Part shown: in pieces, positions 54,432 to 63,635 of the stretch
Numbering within the stretch: the first letter of the stretch is position 1
Layout: the number at the start of each line of letters is the position of its first letter
Assembly: GCA_020846875.1 (NCBI GenBank)
Contig: JADLDB010000160.1
Location: 1 to 64,000, forward strand
Length of the DNA stretch: 64,000 nt
Direction of reading: 5' to 3'
From: Myxococcales bacterium
Lineage (GTDB): Bacteria; Myxococcota; Myxococcia; Myxococcales; Myxococcaceae
Program-made: the position numbers and the translations under genes
The notes under the pieces: generated by a model
The model's input: the letters and a program-made list of their open reading frames with translations, nothing else
What the model was told of the DNA's origin: nothing
The model's database searches: none

Positions 54432-56854
54432 GAGGCCACGTTGAGCTCCCGGCGCCGGCGGAGCCCGGCCTGGGCGGGAAGGGCGAAGGCCTCTCGCGGC
54501 TGCTCGCGCTGGGGCTCCCGGTCCCACCGACGGTGGTGATCCCGGTGGAAGTCTTCCACGCCGCGCTCGCGGGCGCGACCAAGGACGACGAGGCGCGGTG
54601 GCTTTTGGAGGGGCCGCTGCCTGAAGGGGTGACGACGGCGATCGACGCGGCGCGGCGCCGGCTGGGTGAGCTGCCGCTGGCGGTGCGCTCCTCGGCGCTG
54701 GGCGAGGACGGGGGCGACAGCTCCTTCGCGGGCGCGCACGAGACGGTGCTGGACGTCCGCGGCGCGGAGGCCGTGCTGGCCGCGGTGCGCACCTGCTGGG
54801 CCTCGGCCTTCTCGGAGCGGGCGCTGAGCTACCGGCGGGAGCGGGCCGCAGGCCAGGCGCCGGCGATGGCGGTGGTGCTGCAGCGCTTCGTCGAGCCCGA
54901 CTTCGCAGGCGTCGCCTTCACCGTCGATCCGGTGAGCGGCGAGGCCGGCCCTGTCGTGGAGTACGTCGCGGGCCGCGGGGACGCGCTGGTGTCCGGCAGG
55001 GTGGCGCCGGTGCGCGCGAAGGCGGGCTCCGCGCCCTGGGTGGCCCGCGTGCTGCAACTGGTTGGCGAGGCCGAGGCGAAGCTGGGCGGCCCGCAGGATC
55101 TCGAGTGGGCGGTGCGCGACGGCGACGTCTTCCTGCTTCAGGCGCGCCCCATCACGACGCTGGCGAAGAAGCGGCGCACGCCGATCTGGGCCAACACCAA
55201 CGCGGCCGAGGTGATGCCCGGCGTGCTGACGCCGATGAGCGTCTCGGTGGCGAAGCTGTACGTGAAGGCGCTGCTCGGGCCCATGCTGTCGCCATTCCAA
55301 CTGGACAGCGAGCGCCTCGACGTCGTCGGCGTCATCGCCGGCCGCATGTACTTCAACCTGAGCGCCATCATGGCGTGGATGAGCTCGTTACCGGGAGTGC
55401 GCGCCGACGACGCGACGGTGTGGGCCCGCTTGCTGGGAGGATCTGGGGCGGAGCTCGCCGGGGCCATCGCCCGCCTGGAGCCGAACGAGCTGCCCACCGC
55501 CCTCGTCTCACCGTGGCGCGCGCTGCGGGGCGCCCTCGTCAGCATCAGCATGGTGCTGCGCCACCACCGGGCTGACGCCTCGCGAGCGCTGGCAGCGGTG
55601 GCGCGGGAAGCGGACACGCTCGAGGCCGTCGACGTCACGGCCCTGGGCGAGGCCGCGCTGGTGCTGCACCTGAAGGCAGCGCTCCACGGCGCCTTTGGGC
55701 CCGACGACACGGTGGTGGCCTGCGCGGGCGTGGGAATGGGCGCCCTCGAGGCCCTGCGGAAGCTCTGCGCCCGCTGGTTCGACGATCGGCAAGGCGCGCT
55801 CGCGGGACGGTTGATGACGGGCATCGGAGGCTTCGCCAGCGCCGACGCGGGCATGGCGATCGATCGACTCGCGATGCACGCGCGAGCGCTCGGCGTCTTC
55901 CTTCCGGAGGAGGAGGAGTGGCCCGCGGCCCAGGCCCGGCTGGAGCGGGACGAGGCGGGCCGTGCGTTCCTCGCCGAGTGGCGGGCGTTCCTGGTGAAGC
56001 ACGGGCACCACGCGAGAGGAGAGAGTGACGTCGCGGCGCCGCGCTGGCGCGAGGATCCCGGTCCGGTGCTGTCCGCGGTACGCGCGGCGCTGGCGCAGAC
56101 GGGGCCCGGGCTCGCGGCGCGAGAGCAGCTCCGCCAGCAGGAGCGGGCGGCGCTGATCGAAGAGCTCAGGTCGCGGCTGGGCCCGCTGCGGCGGGCGATC
56201 TTCCGGGCGGTGCTGCGGCGGGTGGACGCGGGGCTGACCGCGCGGGAGAACGGCCGCTCCGAGGCGGTGCGGCGGGTCGCGATCGCCCGGGCCAGCCTGC
56301 TGGAGCTCGGCCGCCGCTTCGTCTCCTGTGGCCGGCTCGGCAGCGCGAGCGACATTTTCTTTCTCTCCCTCGACGAGCTCGAGGGGACCCTGGACCTCGC
56401 GCCCCTCGTCGCGCGGCGGCAGGCCGAGCTCGCCCGCTGGAAGGCGGTGACGCCGCCGGGCGTGGTCATGGGTGAGTTCGATCCGCGCGACGCGATCGCC
56501 CCGCCGAAGCCCACCGGCAGCGCCACGATGACGGGCATCGCGGCCAGCCCGGGCGTGGTAGAGGGCATCGCGCGGGTGCTGGTGGAGCCGTCCGGCGGTG
56601 ACGCGATCCTCCCCGGGGAGATCCTCGTCGCGCCCTTCACCGATCCCGGGTGGACCCCGCTCTTCATCAACGCGGCCGGCCTGATCACCGACTACGGCGG
56701 GCTCTTGAGCCACGGCAGCGTCGTCGCGCGCGAGTACGGTTTGCCAGCGGTGGTCAACACCCAGGCGGCGACGGTCAGCATCCGCACCGGGCAGCGCGTG
56801 CGCGTCGACGGGAACCGCGGCGAGGTGGTGCTGCTCGACTCACCGGGCGCCTGA
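54428..56854 (+). CDS. Rifampicin-phosphotransferase-like / PEP-synthase-family kinase
   Basis: 808 residues. The N-terminal ATP-grasp domain has LPLAVRSSALGEDGGDSSFAG (parts), AGVAFTVDPVSGEAG and DLEWAVRDGDVFLLQARPIT (parts). A large helical middle region (about 255-700) differs from PEP synthase. A C-terminal phosphohistidine swivel domain contains GGLLSHGSVVAREYGLPAVV with His762. No PEP/pyruvate TIM barrel follows. This order (ATP-grasp, helical substrate domain, His domain) is that of rifampicin phosphotransferase, which adds ATP beta-phosphate to the drug. The substrate here is unproven. It is coupled to the upstream TetR gene and converges with a methyltransferase gene with a 15-bp overlap. 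Confidence 0.8.
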   Translation: MRGHVELPAPAEPGLGGKGEGLSRLLALGLPVPPTVVIPVEVFHAALAGATKDDEARWLLEGPLPEGVTTAIDAARRRLGELPLAVRSSALGEDGGDSSFAGAHETVLDVRGAEAVLAAVRTCWASAFSERALSYRRERAAGQAPAMAVVLQRFVEPDFAGVAFTVDPVSGEAGPVVEYVAGRGDALVSGRVAPVRAKAGSAPWVARVLQLVGEAEAKLGGPQDLEWAVRDGDVFLLQARPITTLAKKRRTPIWANTNAAEVMPGVLTPMSVSVAKLYVKALLGPMLSPFQLDSERLDVVGVIAGRMYFNLSAIMAWMSSLPGVRADDATVWARLLGGSGAELAGAIARLEPNELPTALVSPWRALRGALVSISMVLRHHRADASRALAAVAREADTLEAVDVTALGEAALVLHLKAALHGAFGPDDTVVACAGVGMGALEALRKLCARWFDDRQGALAGRLMTGIGGFASADAGMAIDRLAMHARALGVFLPEEEEWPAAQARLERDEAGRAFLAEWRAFLVKHGHHARGESDVAAPRWREDPGPVLSAVRAALAQTGPGLAAREQLRQQERAALIEELRSRLGPLRRAIFRAVLRRVDAGLTARENGRSEAVRRVAIARASLLELGRRFVSCGRLGSASDIFFLSLDELEGTLDLAPLVARRQAELARWKAVTPPGVVMGEFDPRDAIAPPKPTGSATMTGIAASPGVVEGIARVLVEPSGGDAILPGEILVAPFTDPGWTPLFINAAGLITDYGGLLSHGSVVAREYGLPAVVNTQAATVSIRTGQRVRVDGNRGEVVLLDSPGA

Positions 56855-57493
56855 CGGGCGCAGCTCCAGCCGGCGGGCCTTCTCCGCGCGCTTCGCCGAC
56901 AGCTCCACGCCCACCGCGTCCAGCCCGTACCGGTTGGCCACCGCCAGCATCGTCCCCACCCCGCAGAACGGATCGACCACCGTCCGGCACTTCGTGTACG
57001 AGAGGAGGAACTTCGCCACCGCCTCGCAGGCCTCCACGCCCATCGCGCGCGCCCACGGCAGCTCTCCCAGCCGGGGCAGCACGTCGGCGGTGGACTGGCC
57101 CTTCTCCAGCGACAGACCGTGGCTGAAGCACAGCAGGTGCGCGTACGCCGGCCGCCCGAAGGTCGTCACCCCTGCCGGCGCGCGGCACACCACCTTGTGC
57201 CAGAGGCAGTGGCTGCCCGCCGCCTCCGCCCCCGCGGCGACGAGGTAGCCCTTGTCTACCCACCGCCCGTCCCGCTTCACGTCCGTCTGGAAGAAGATCG
57301 CCACCGACTGCTCCTCCACCTGCCGGCAGCACAGCGCCGCCACTTCCTGGAACCAGCGGCGCCACCCGTCGAAGCCCAGGCCCGGCAGCTCGGACGAGTC
57401 TGGCAGCGAGGTGACGATGGCGTGACCCACCGGCAGCTCGTGTTCCTTCAGCCACGCGACGCCGTCGGAACAGTGGACGATGCGAGAAGCCAT
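56840..57493 (-). CDS. SAM-dependent methyltransferase, DPFCGVGT type
   Basis: 217 residues. A DPFCGVGTMLAVANRYG motif (about 175-191) and the following GVEL are motif I/II of amino- and RNA/DNA methyltransferases. The N-terminal region (GHAIVTSLPDSSELPG) contains a weak counterpart to the catalytic (D/N/S)PP(Y/F) loop, with LPDS in place of PPY. Trp/Cys-rich segments lie between. Target recognition is absent, so this may be an RNA methyltransferase rather than a restriction-modification enzyme. The ATG at 57493 is chosen over an upstream GTG at 57526. Confidence 0.72.
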   Translation of the reverse strand: MASRIVHCSDGVAWLKEHELPVGHAIVTSLPDSSELPGLGFDGWRRWFQEVAALCCRQVEEQSVAIFFQTDVKRDGRWVDKGYLVAAGAEAAGSHCLWHKVVCRAPAGVTTFGRPAYAHLLCFSHGLSLEKGQSTADVLPRLGELPWARAMGVEACEAVAKFLLSYTKCRTVVDPFCGVGTMLAVANRYGLDAVGVELSAKRAEKARRLELRPSGAR

Positions 57494-57603
57494 GCCGGCT
57501 AAGCCTCGCGCCTCGAGCCGGGCCACGCCACACTCACGAGGCGCGATCTCTTCCTTCCTCTGGGCTATGACGCCCGGGCACTCTTCTTGCGAGGGGGAAC
57601 ACC

Positions 57604-60600
57604 ATGCTTCGTCGACTGTGGCTCGTGGGACTCGTCCTGGGCGTCGGCGCGTGTACCTGCGGAGACAAGGGTAAGACGCCCACCGACGTCCTCACCGCGC
57701 CGGGCGAGCAGCGGCCGCTCGATCTCAAGCCGCTCCCCCAGGCGCCCAGCATCGGCGTGCAGCAGGATCAGCTGCCCGGTGCGGGGAAAGATCTCACCGT
57801 CGTGGTCGCGCGGCCGCAGGGCGCGCAGCTGGGCGAGGTGCGGCCCTCCGTCACCTTCTCCCTCCCTGTGAAATCGCTGGAGATGGTCGAAGCCCAGCGC
57901 GCCGGCGACGCGGCGAAGCCCTTCGCGAAGCTGGAGCCCGCCGTGGAGGGCGAGTGGCGCTGGCTGGGCTCCGCGTCGGCCGAGTTCGTGCCGAAGGGCC
58001 TGGTCCCATACTCCACGCAGTTCACCGTCACCGTGTTCAAGGGGCTGCGCGCGCTCGACGGCGCCGAGCTCAAGGAGGACTACGTGTTCTCCTTCTCCAC
58101 CCCCAAGCTGGAGCTGCAGGACGTCTCCCCCGCGCAAGGGCACCGCTGGCTCACCCCGGACGCCACCATCTCGCTGCTCTTCAACCAGCCGGTGGACAGG
58201 GCCGAGCTGGAGAAGGCCACCAAGCTGACCGCCAACGGCGCGGCGGTGGCCCTCAAGGTGACGAAGGAGATCTCCATCCAGGACGAGCGCCGGGCGCAGA
58301 TCGAAGAGGCGCGCAAGCAGGGCCGGAGCTACCAGGCGCTGTCCGACGACGACCGCGGCTACCGCAACAAGCAGACCCGCTACACGCTCACCCCGTCCCA
58401 GCCGCTGCCGCTCAACGCCGCCCTGTACCTGACGCTCGACGCTTCGCTCCACGGCAAGGAAGGCCCGCTCCCCTGGAGCGCCGGCCAGACGGTGGAGTTC
58501 CGCACCTACGGCCCCTTCACCCTCGACTCTGCGCGCTTCTGCCAGGACTACGAGTGCCCGTACGGCCCGCTGGTGATCTTCACCTCCAACATGGCCGAGC
58601 TGGCCACCTTGAAGGAGCGCCTCACCATCAAGCCGGCGGTGGAGCTGGACTGGGACAGCGCCGAGGCCTGGGCCCCGCACTCCCAGTGGGAGATAGATCG
58701 CAGCCCGTACGTCTCCATCCCCGGGAAGTTCAAGCCCGGCACCCAATATGCGGTGAAGATCCGCAACGGCGCCGCGGACGTCTTCAAGCAGGCCGACGCG
58801 AAGGGCCTCGACGCGACGCTGCGCACCGATGACTTGCGCCCCGCGCTGGTGATCGGTGGTGGCCTGGGGATGATCGAAGCCTCGAAGGAGGCGCCGCGCC
58901 TGCCGGTGGAGGTGTCCAACCTGAACACCCTCAAGGTGCGGATGTGGAAGCTGTCCGTGCCCGAGCTGGTGAAGGGCCTGTCCCACCTCAACTACGACGA
59001 CAGCCCGATCTTCACCCGCGCGCCCGACTTCAGCGAGGCCGAGGCGCTCAAGTACCCGAGGAACCTCGCGCGCGTGCACCCGCTGGAGCTGCGCAAGGTG
59101 CTGGGCGCCGAGGCCCTCACCGGCGTGGCGCTCGTCTCCGTCGACTCGCCGCAGCTCGAGTACCACCCGAAGGACGGCTACCGGCAGTTGGTGCAGGTGA
59201 CCGACCTCGCCGCGCACATCAAGATCGGCCCCAAGTCTTCGCTGGTGTGGGTGACGCGCCTGTCCGACGGCAAGCCGGTCGCCGACGCCGACGTCACCGT
59301 CTACGACGAGTCCGCCAACGCCGCGTGGACCGGGAAGACCAACGCCGAAGGCTTCGCCGACGCCCCCGGCTCCGTGGCGATGAAGCTCAAGAGCGTCCGC
59401 TACGACTGGGAGTACCCCTTCGCGCTGGTGGTGGCCCAGAAGGACGGCGATCTGTCCGCCACCGCCAACACCTGGTCCTCCGGCGTGGAGGCCTACGAGT
59501 TCGGCCTCTCCCAGGGCTGGGAAGGAGAGACCCCCGAGAGCACCGGCTTCCTCTTCACCGATCGCGGCATCTACCGCCCCGGCGACGAGGTCTTCATCAA
59601 GGGCGTGGTGCGCTACCGGACCCTCGGAGAGCTGCGCTCGCCGGCCGCAGGCAGCCTGGTCACCGTGGCCGTCAGCGACTCGCGCGGCGAGAAGGTGAAG
59701 GCCGAGAACGTGAAGGTGACGAAGTTCGGCACCTTCTCCACGAAGGTCACCATCCCCAAGGAGGCGCCCACCGGCTACTTCCGCGTGGAGGCCAGGGGCA
59801 GCGCGCCCGGCGGCAACGTGGAGACGTCGAGCAGCTTCCGCGTTGAGGAGTACCGCGCGCCCCAGTTCCGCGTGGACGTGGAGACCCCGAAGAAGTCGCT
59901 GGTGGCCGGGGACGTCTTCGAGGGCAGCGTGTTCGCCCGCTACCTCTTCGGCGGCGCGATGAATGACGCGCAGGTGAAGTGGAGCGCCCACAAGTCCTCC
60001 ACCAGCTTCCACGCGGAGATCGCCCCCGACTTCACCTTCTCTCAGGAGACCTGGTGGTGGGACGACAACCACCCGGAGGACGCCTCGGGCTTCTTCGCCA
60101 GCGGCGAGGGCCGGGTGGACAGCAAGGGCGCCTTCGCGGTGAAGGCCGGCACCACCGACGCGCCGGGTGAGAAGCCGTACGAGTACACCCTGGAGGCCGA
60201 GGTGACCGACGTGAACAGGCAGACCGTCGCCGGCCGCGCCTCCGTCACCGTGCACCCCGGCCAGTATTACGTGGGCCTGCGCAGCCCGTCCTACTTCATG
60301 TCCGTCGGCAACGAGTACAACCTGGAGACGCAGGTGGTGGACACCGCCGGCCAGCGCGCGAAGGGCCGAGCGCTCACCGTCACCGTCACCAGCCGCACCT
60401 GGAAGTCGGTGAAGAAGAAGGACGCCTCGGGCGGCTTCTCCACCGTCAGCGAGCCGGTGGAGCTCGAGGTGAAGAAGTGCGCGCTCACCAGCGCCGACGC
60501 GGTGGTGCCCTGCGCCTTCAAGCCCGACAAGGCCGGCTTCTACATCGTCCGCGGCACGGTGAAGGACGACCAGGGCCGCACCCACTCCTCGTCGCTGGGC

Positions 60601-63570
60601 GTGTACGCCACCGGCAGCGACTGGGTGGCCTGGCAGCGCACCGACACCGATCGCGTGGAGCTGATCACCGACAAGACCACCTACGACGTGGGCGACGTGG
60701 CGAAGGTGTTGATCAAGTCCCCGTACCCGGAGGCGAAGGCGATGGTGACGGTGGAGCGCGAGGGGGTGCTGTCGCGGCGCCTCGTCGATCTCAAGGGCAG
60801 CGTGGTGACGGTGGACGTGCCGATCACCGAGGACATGGTGCCCAACGTCTTCGCCGGCGTGCTGATCATGCGGCCCCGCGTGGCCCAGGGCGGCGTGGAG
60901 ACCGGCGACGATCCCGGCCGCCCCAACGCGCGCATCGGCCTGGTGAAGCTGGGCGTGGAGCGGAAGACCAAGCGCCTCGCCGTGACTGTCAAGACGGACA
61001 AGATGGACTACCAGCCGCGCGACACCGTCAACGTCTCCATCGACGTGAAGGACGCCGCGGGCAAGCCGGCCTCGGGCGAGGTGACGCTGTACGTGGTGGA
61101 CGAGGCGGTGCTGCGGCTGACCGGCTACCAGACGCCCGATCCGATCGCCGCCATCTTCCCCGAGCGGCCGCTGTCGGTGCGCCTGGGCGAGCCGCTCCTG
61201 CACCTGGTGCGCAAGAAGAGCTACGGCGAGAAGGGCGAGCCGTCGGGCGGCGGCGGCGGGCGAGGGGAGGGCGGCGGCTTCCGCAGCGACTTCAAGACCA
61301 CCGTCCTCTTCAACCCCACACTGGAGCTCGCCGACGGCGCCGCGAAGACGTCCTTCAAGCTGCCCGACAACCTCACCACCTTCCGGCTGATGGCGGTGGT
61401 GATCACCCAGAGCGATCGCTTCGGCTCGGGCGAGTCCTCCATTCAGGTGAACATGCCGGTGATGGCCCTTCCGGCGCTGCCCCGCTTCGCGCGCGTGGGC
61501 GACGCCTTCGAGGCCGGCGTGGTGGTCCACAAGCACGGCGCGGCGGCCGGCGACGTGACGGTGACGGCGGAGGTGCAGGGCGGCGCGAGCCTGACCGGGC
61601 CTGCCTCGCAGACGGTGCCGGTGGCGGACGGCGCGCCGAAGGAGGTGCGCTTCGCCTTCAAGGCCCTGGCCCCGGGCAAGGCCACCTTCCGCTTCAAGGC
61701 CACCGCGGGCGGCGCGTCCGACGGCGTGGAGGAGAAGATCCCCCTGGAGCTGCCGGTGGAATTGGACGCGGTCGCCACCTACGGAGACACCACCGGCGAG
61801 CGCGTGGAGGGGATCGTCCCGCCGAAGGACGTCTACGAGGAACAAGGCGGCCTGACGGTGTCGATGGCGTCGACGTCGCTGGGCGGCTTCGACCAGGGCT
61901 TCCAGCAGTTGATTGAGTACCCGTACGGGTGCCTCGAGCAGCAGGCCTCCCGGCTGGTGCCCTTCATCGCGCTGCGGGAGATCGCCGGGCAGTTCGGCGT
62001 GCCCTGGCCCGGGCCGGACGCGAAGAAGCAGGCGAAGGAGAACGAAGCCAACGCCTGGCTCGACACCTACCTGTTCCCCACGCTGGACGTGTCCGACAAG
62101 AAGCACCCCGACGAGGTGATCAACTCCACCGTGAAGTCGATCCTCGCCCTGCAGGACGGCGACGGCAGCTTCCGCTACTGGCCGTCGTCGTGGTGCGCGT
62201 CCTCGTGGACCAGCGCCTACGCCACCCTGACCCTGGCCCGCGCGAAGGAGGTCGGCTTCACCGTGCCCGCCGATCGCCTGGCCCGTGCGGAGGGCTTCCT
62301 CAACAAGGTGGTGGGCGGCTCCTGCCACCCGTGCGAGCTCTGGTGCGACGACGAGACGCGCGTCTTCGCCGCCTACGTGCTGGCGCGCATGCAGAAGCCG
62401 AAGGCGTCCAGCTACGCCGAGTTCTACGCCCGGCGGGAGAAGCTCTCGCTGTTCGGCCGCGCGCTCCTGGCCAACGCGATGTTCGTCGGGGGAGGCGACC
62501 GCGCCGACGCCAAGGCGCTGCTCCAGGAACTCCTCAACTTCGCCAAGGAGTCGCCCAGGGGCGTGCACCTGGAAGAGGTCAACTCGAGGACCTACGCCAC
62601 GTACTTCCAGTCGGACACGCGCACCACCGGCGTGGTGCTGCAGGCGCTCACCGACATCTCGCCCGATCACCCGTACGTGGGGAAGATGACGAAGTACCTC
62701 ACCGGCGTGCGGCAAGGCGACGGGCAGTGGCGCTCCACCCAGGAAGCGGCCTTCTCGCTGATGGCGCTCACCGAGGTGCTGCGCACCAAGGAGAGGGAGA
62801 CGCCGGACTTCAAGGCCTCGGTAGCGATGGGCGCCGCTCCGCTGCTGGAGGAAGCCTTCAAGGGCCGCTCGATGGTGACGAAGACGAAGGCCCTTCCGAT
62901 GAAGGAGTTGCTGTCGAAGGCGGCCGGCGCGGAGCAGAAGCTGATCTTCAAGAAAGAGGGAACGGGCGTCCTCTACTACTCCGCGCTGCTCAAGTACGCG
63001 CCGAAGCAGTTGCCCACGTCGTCTCTCGACAACGGGCTCTTCGTGCAGCGCTGGTTCGAGCCGTACGCGGGCGGCGGGCAGACGACGAAGTTCTACGCGG
63101 GCGACCTGGTGCGAATCCGCGTGCGCGTGGCGACCAACCAGGAGCGCCACTGGGCCGCTTTCGAGGTGCCGCTGCCGGCGGGCCTGGAGCCGGTGGACAC
63201 CTCGCTGGCCACCACCGCGAAGCTGACCCGCGCGCCGGACGAAGAGGAGCGGGACGTGGGCTACGAGGACGAGGGGTACGAGGACGGCTACGAGGGCTCC
63301 GCGGAGGGGGGCGACTTCGACGATCCCTGGCGCTACTCCTTCTGGACGCCCTTCAACCACACCGAGATGCGCGACAGCCGGGTGGTGGTGTTCGCGGATC
63401 ACCTCCCGCCGGGGGTGCACGTCACCAGCTTCGTGGCCCGTGCCACCACGCCGGGCACCTACATCCTCAAGCCGGCGAAGGGAGAGCTCATGTACGAGCC
63501 CGAGGTGTGGGGGCGCAGCGAGGGTGGCAGCTTCGAAGTCGTCCTGCCGCAGACGGTCAGCCAGAAGTGA
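57604..63570 (+). CDS. Bacterial alpha-2-macroglobulin lipoprotein
   Basis: 1,988 residues. A lipobox GVGAC anchors the N terminus. MG-type beta-sandwich domains fill the first about 1,150 residues (for example RGIYRPGDEVFIKGVVRY near 655). The thioester motif is intact: GCLEQ with Cys1443 and Gln1446 (codons at 61930-61941). An alpha/alpha-toroid TED follows (GDGSFRYWPSS, TTGVVLQALTDI) and a receptor-type domain closes the chain (HLPPGVHVTSFVARATTPGTY). It traps proteases in the periplasm, as in E. coli YfhM. A GAGGGGG site precedes the ATG. pbpC follows after 65 bp, the usual pairing. Confidence 0.96.
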   Translation: MLRRLWLVGLVLGVGACTCGDKGKTPTDVLTAPGEQRPLDLKPLPQAPSIGVQQDQLPGAGKDLTVVVARPQGAQLGEVRPSVTFSLPVKSLEMVEAQRAGDAAKPFAKLEPAVEGEWRWLGSASAEFVPKGLVPYSTQFTVTVFKGLRALDGAELKEDYVFSFSTPKLELQDVSPAQGHRWLTPDATISLLFNQPVDRAELEKATKLTANGAAVALKVTKEISIQDERRAQIEEARKQGRSYQALSDDDRGYRNKQTRYTLTPSQPLPLNAALYLTLDASLHGKEGPLPWSAGQTVEFRTYGPFTLDSARFCQDYECPYGPLVIFTSNMAELATLKERLTIKPAVELDWDSAEAWAPHSQWEIDRSPYVSIPGKFKPGTQYAVKIRNGAADVFKQADAKGLDATLRTDDLRPALVIGGGLGMIEASKEAPRLPVEVSNLNTLKVRMWKLSVPELVKGLSHLNYDDSPIFTRAPDFSEAEALKYPRNLARVHPLELRKVLGAEALTGVALVSVDSPQLEYHPKDGYRQLVQVTDLAAHIKIGPKSSLVWVTRLSDGKPVADADVTVYDESANAAWTGKTNAEGFADAPGSVAMKLKSVRYDWEYPFALVVAQKDGDLSATANTWSSGVEAYEFGLSQGWEGETPESTGFLFTDRGIYRPGDEVFIKGVVRYRTLGELRSPAAGSLVTVAVSDSRGEKVKAENVKVTKFGTFSTKVTIPKEAPTGYFRVEARGSAPGGNVETSSSFRVEEYRAPQFRVDVETPKKSLVAGDVFEGSVFARYLFGGAMNDAQVKWSAHKSSTSFHAEIAPDFTFSQETWWWDDNHPEDASGFFASGEGRVDSKGAFAVKAGTTDAPGEKPYEYTLEAEVTDVNRQTVAGRASVTVHPGQYYVGLRSPSYFMSVGNEYNLETQVVDTAGQRAKGRALTVTVTSRTWKSVKKKDASGGFSTVSEPVELEVKKCALTSADAVVPCAFKPDKAGFYIVRGTVKDDQGRTHSSSLGVYATGSDWVAWQRTDTDRVELITDKTTYDVGDVAKVLIKSPYPEAKAMVTVEREGVLSRRLVDLKGSVVTVDVPITEDMVPNVFAGVLIMRPRVAQGGVETGDDPGRPNARIGLVKLGVERKTKRLAVTVKTDKMDYQPRDTVNVSIDVKDAAGKPASGEVTLYVVDEAVLRLTGYQTPDPIAAIFPERPLSVRLGEPLLHLVRKKSYGEKGEPSGGGGGRGEGGGFRSDFKTTVLFNPTLELADGAAKTSFKLPDNLTTFRLMAVVITQSDRFGSGESSIQVNMPVMALPALPRFARVGDAFEAGVVVHKHGAAAGDVTVTAEVQGGASLTGPASQTVPVADGAPKEVRFAFKALAPGKATFRFKATAGGASDGVEEKIPLELPVELDAVATYGDTTGERVEGIVPPKDVYEEQGGLTVSMASTSLGGFDQGFQQLIEYPYGCLEQQASRLVPFIALREIAGQFGVPWPGPDAKKQAKENEANAWLDTYLFPTLDVSDKKHPDEVINSTVKSILALQDGDGSFRYWPSSWCASSWTSAYATLTLARAKEVGFTVPADRLARAEGFLNKVVGGSCHPCELWCDDETRVFAAYVLARMQKPKASSYAEFYARREKLSLFGRALLANAMFVGGGDRADAKALLQELLNFAKESPRGVHLEEVNSRTYATYFQSDTRTTGVVLQALTDISPDHPYVGKMTKYLTGVRQGDGQWRSTQEAAFSLMALTEVLRTKERETPDFKASVAMGAAPLLEEAFKGRSMVTKTKALPMKELLSKAAGAEQKLIFKKEGTGVLYYSALLKYAPKQLPTSSLDNGLFVQRWFEPYAGGGQTTKFYAGDLVRIRVRVATNQERHWAAFEVPLPAGLEPVDTSLATTAKLTRAPDEEERDVGYEDEGYEDGYEGSAEGGDFDDPWRYSFWTPFNHTEMRDSRVVVFADHLPPGVHVTSFVARATTPGTYILKPAKGELMYEPEVWGRSEGGSFEVVLPQTVSQK

Positions 63571-63573
63571 CAA

Positions 63574-63596
63574 CTCTCCCCCCTCCCTTGGGAGAG
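63574..63596. terminator. CTCTCCC / GGGAGAG hairpin after the macroglobulin gene
   Basis: CTCTCCC (63574-63580) and GGGAGAG (63590-63596) form a seven-base stem around CCCTCCCTT. No T tract follows. It may reduce read-through into pbpC or simply be a member of the dispersed palindrome set. Confidence 0.4.
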
Positions 63597-63635
63597 GGCC
63601 AGAGAGCGGGGAGACCCTCCTTGAAGCGAAGACGG

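Noticed and set aside
57565-63573. A 2,002-codon open frame antisense to the alpha-2-macroglobulin gene
   Set aside because: It is the complement shadow of GC-rich codon use. It has His/Leu/Gly/Arg-rich low-complexity composition and no domain, while the sense frame has thioester, lipobox and family blocks.
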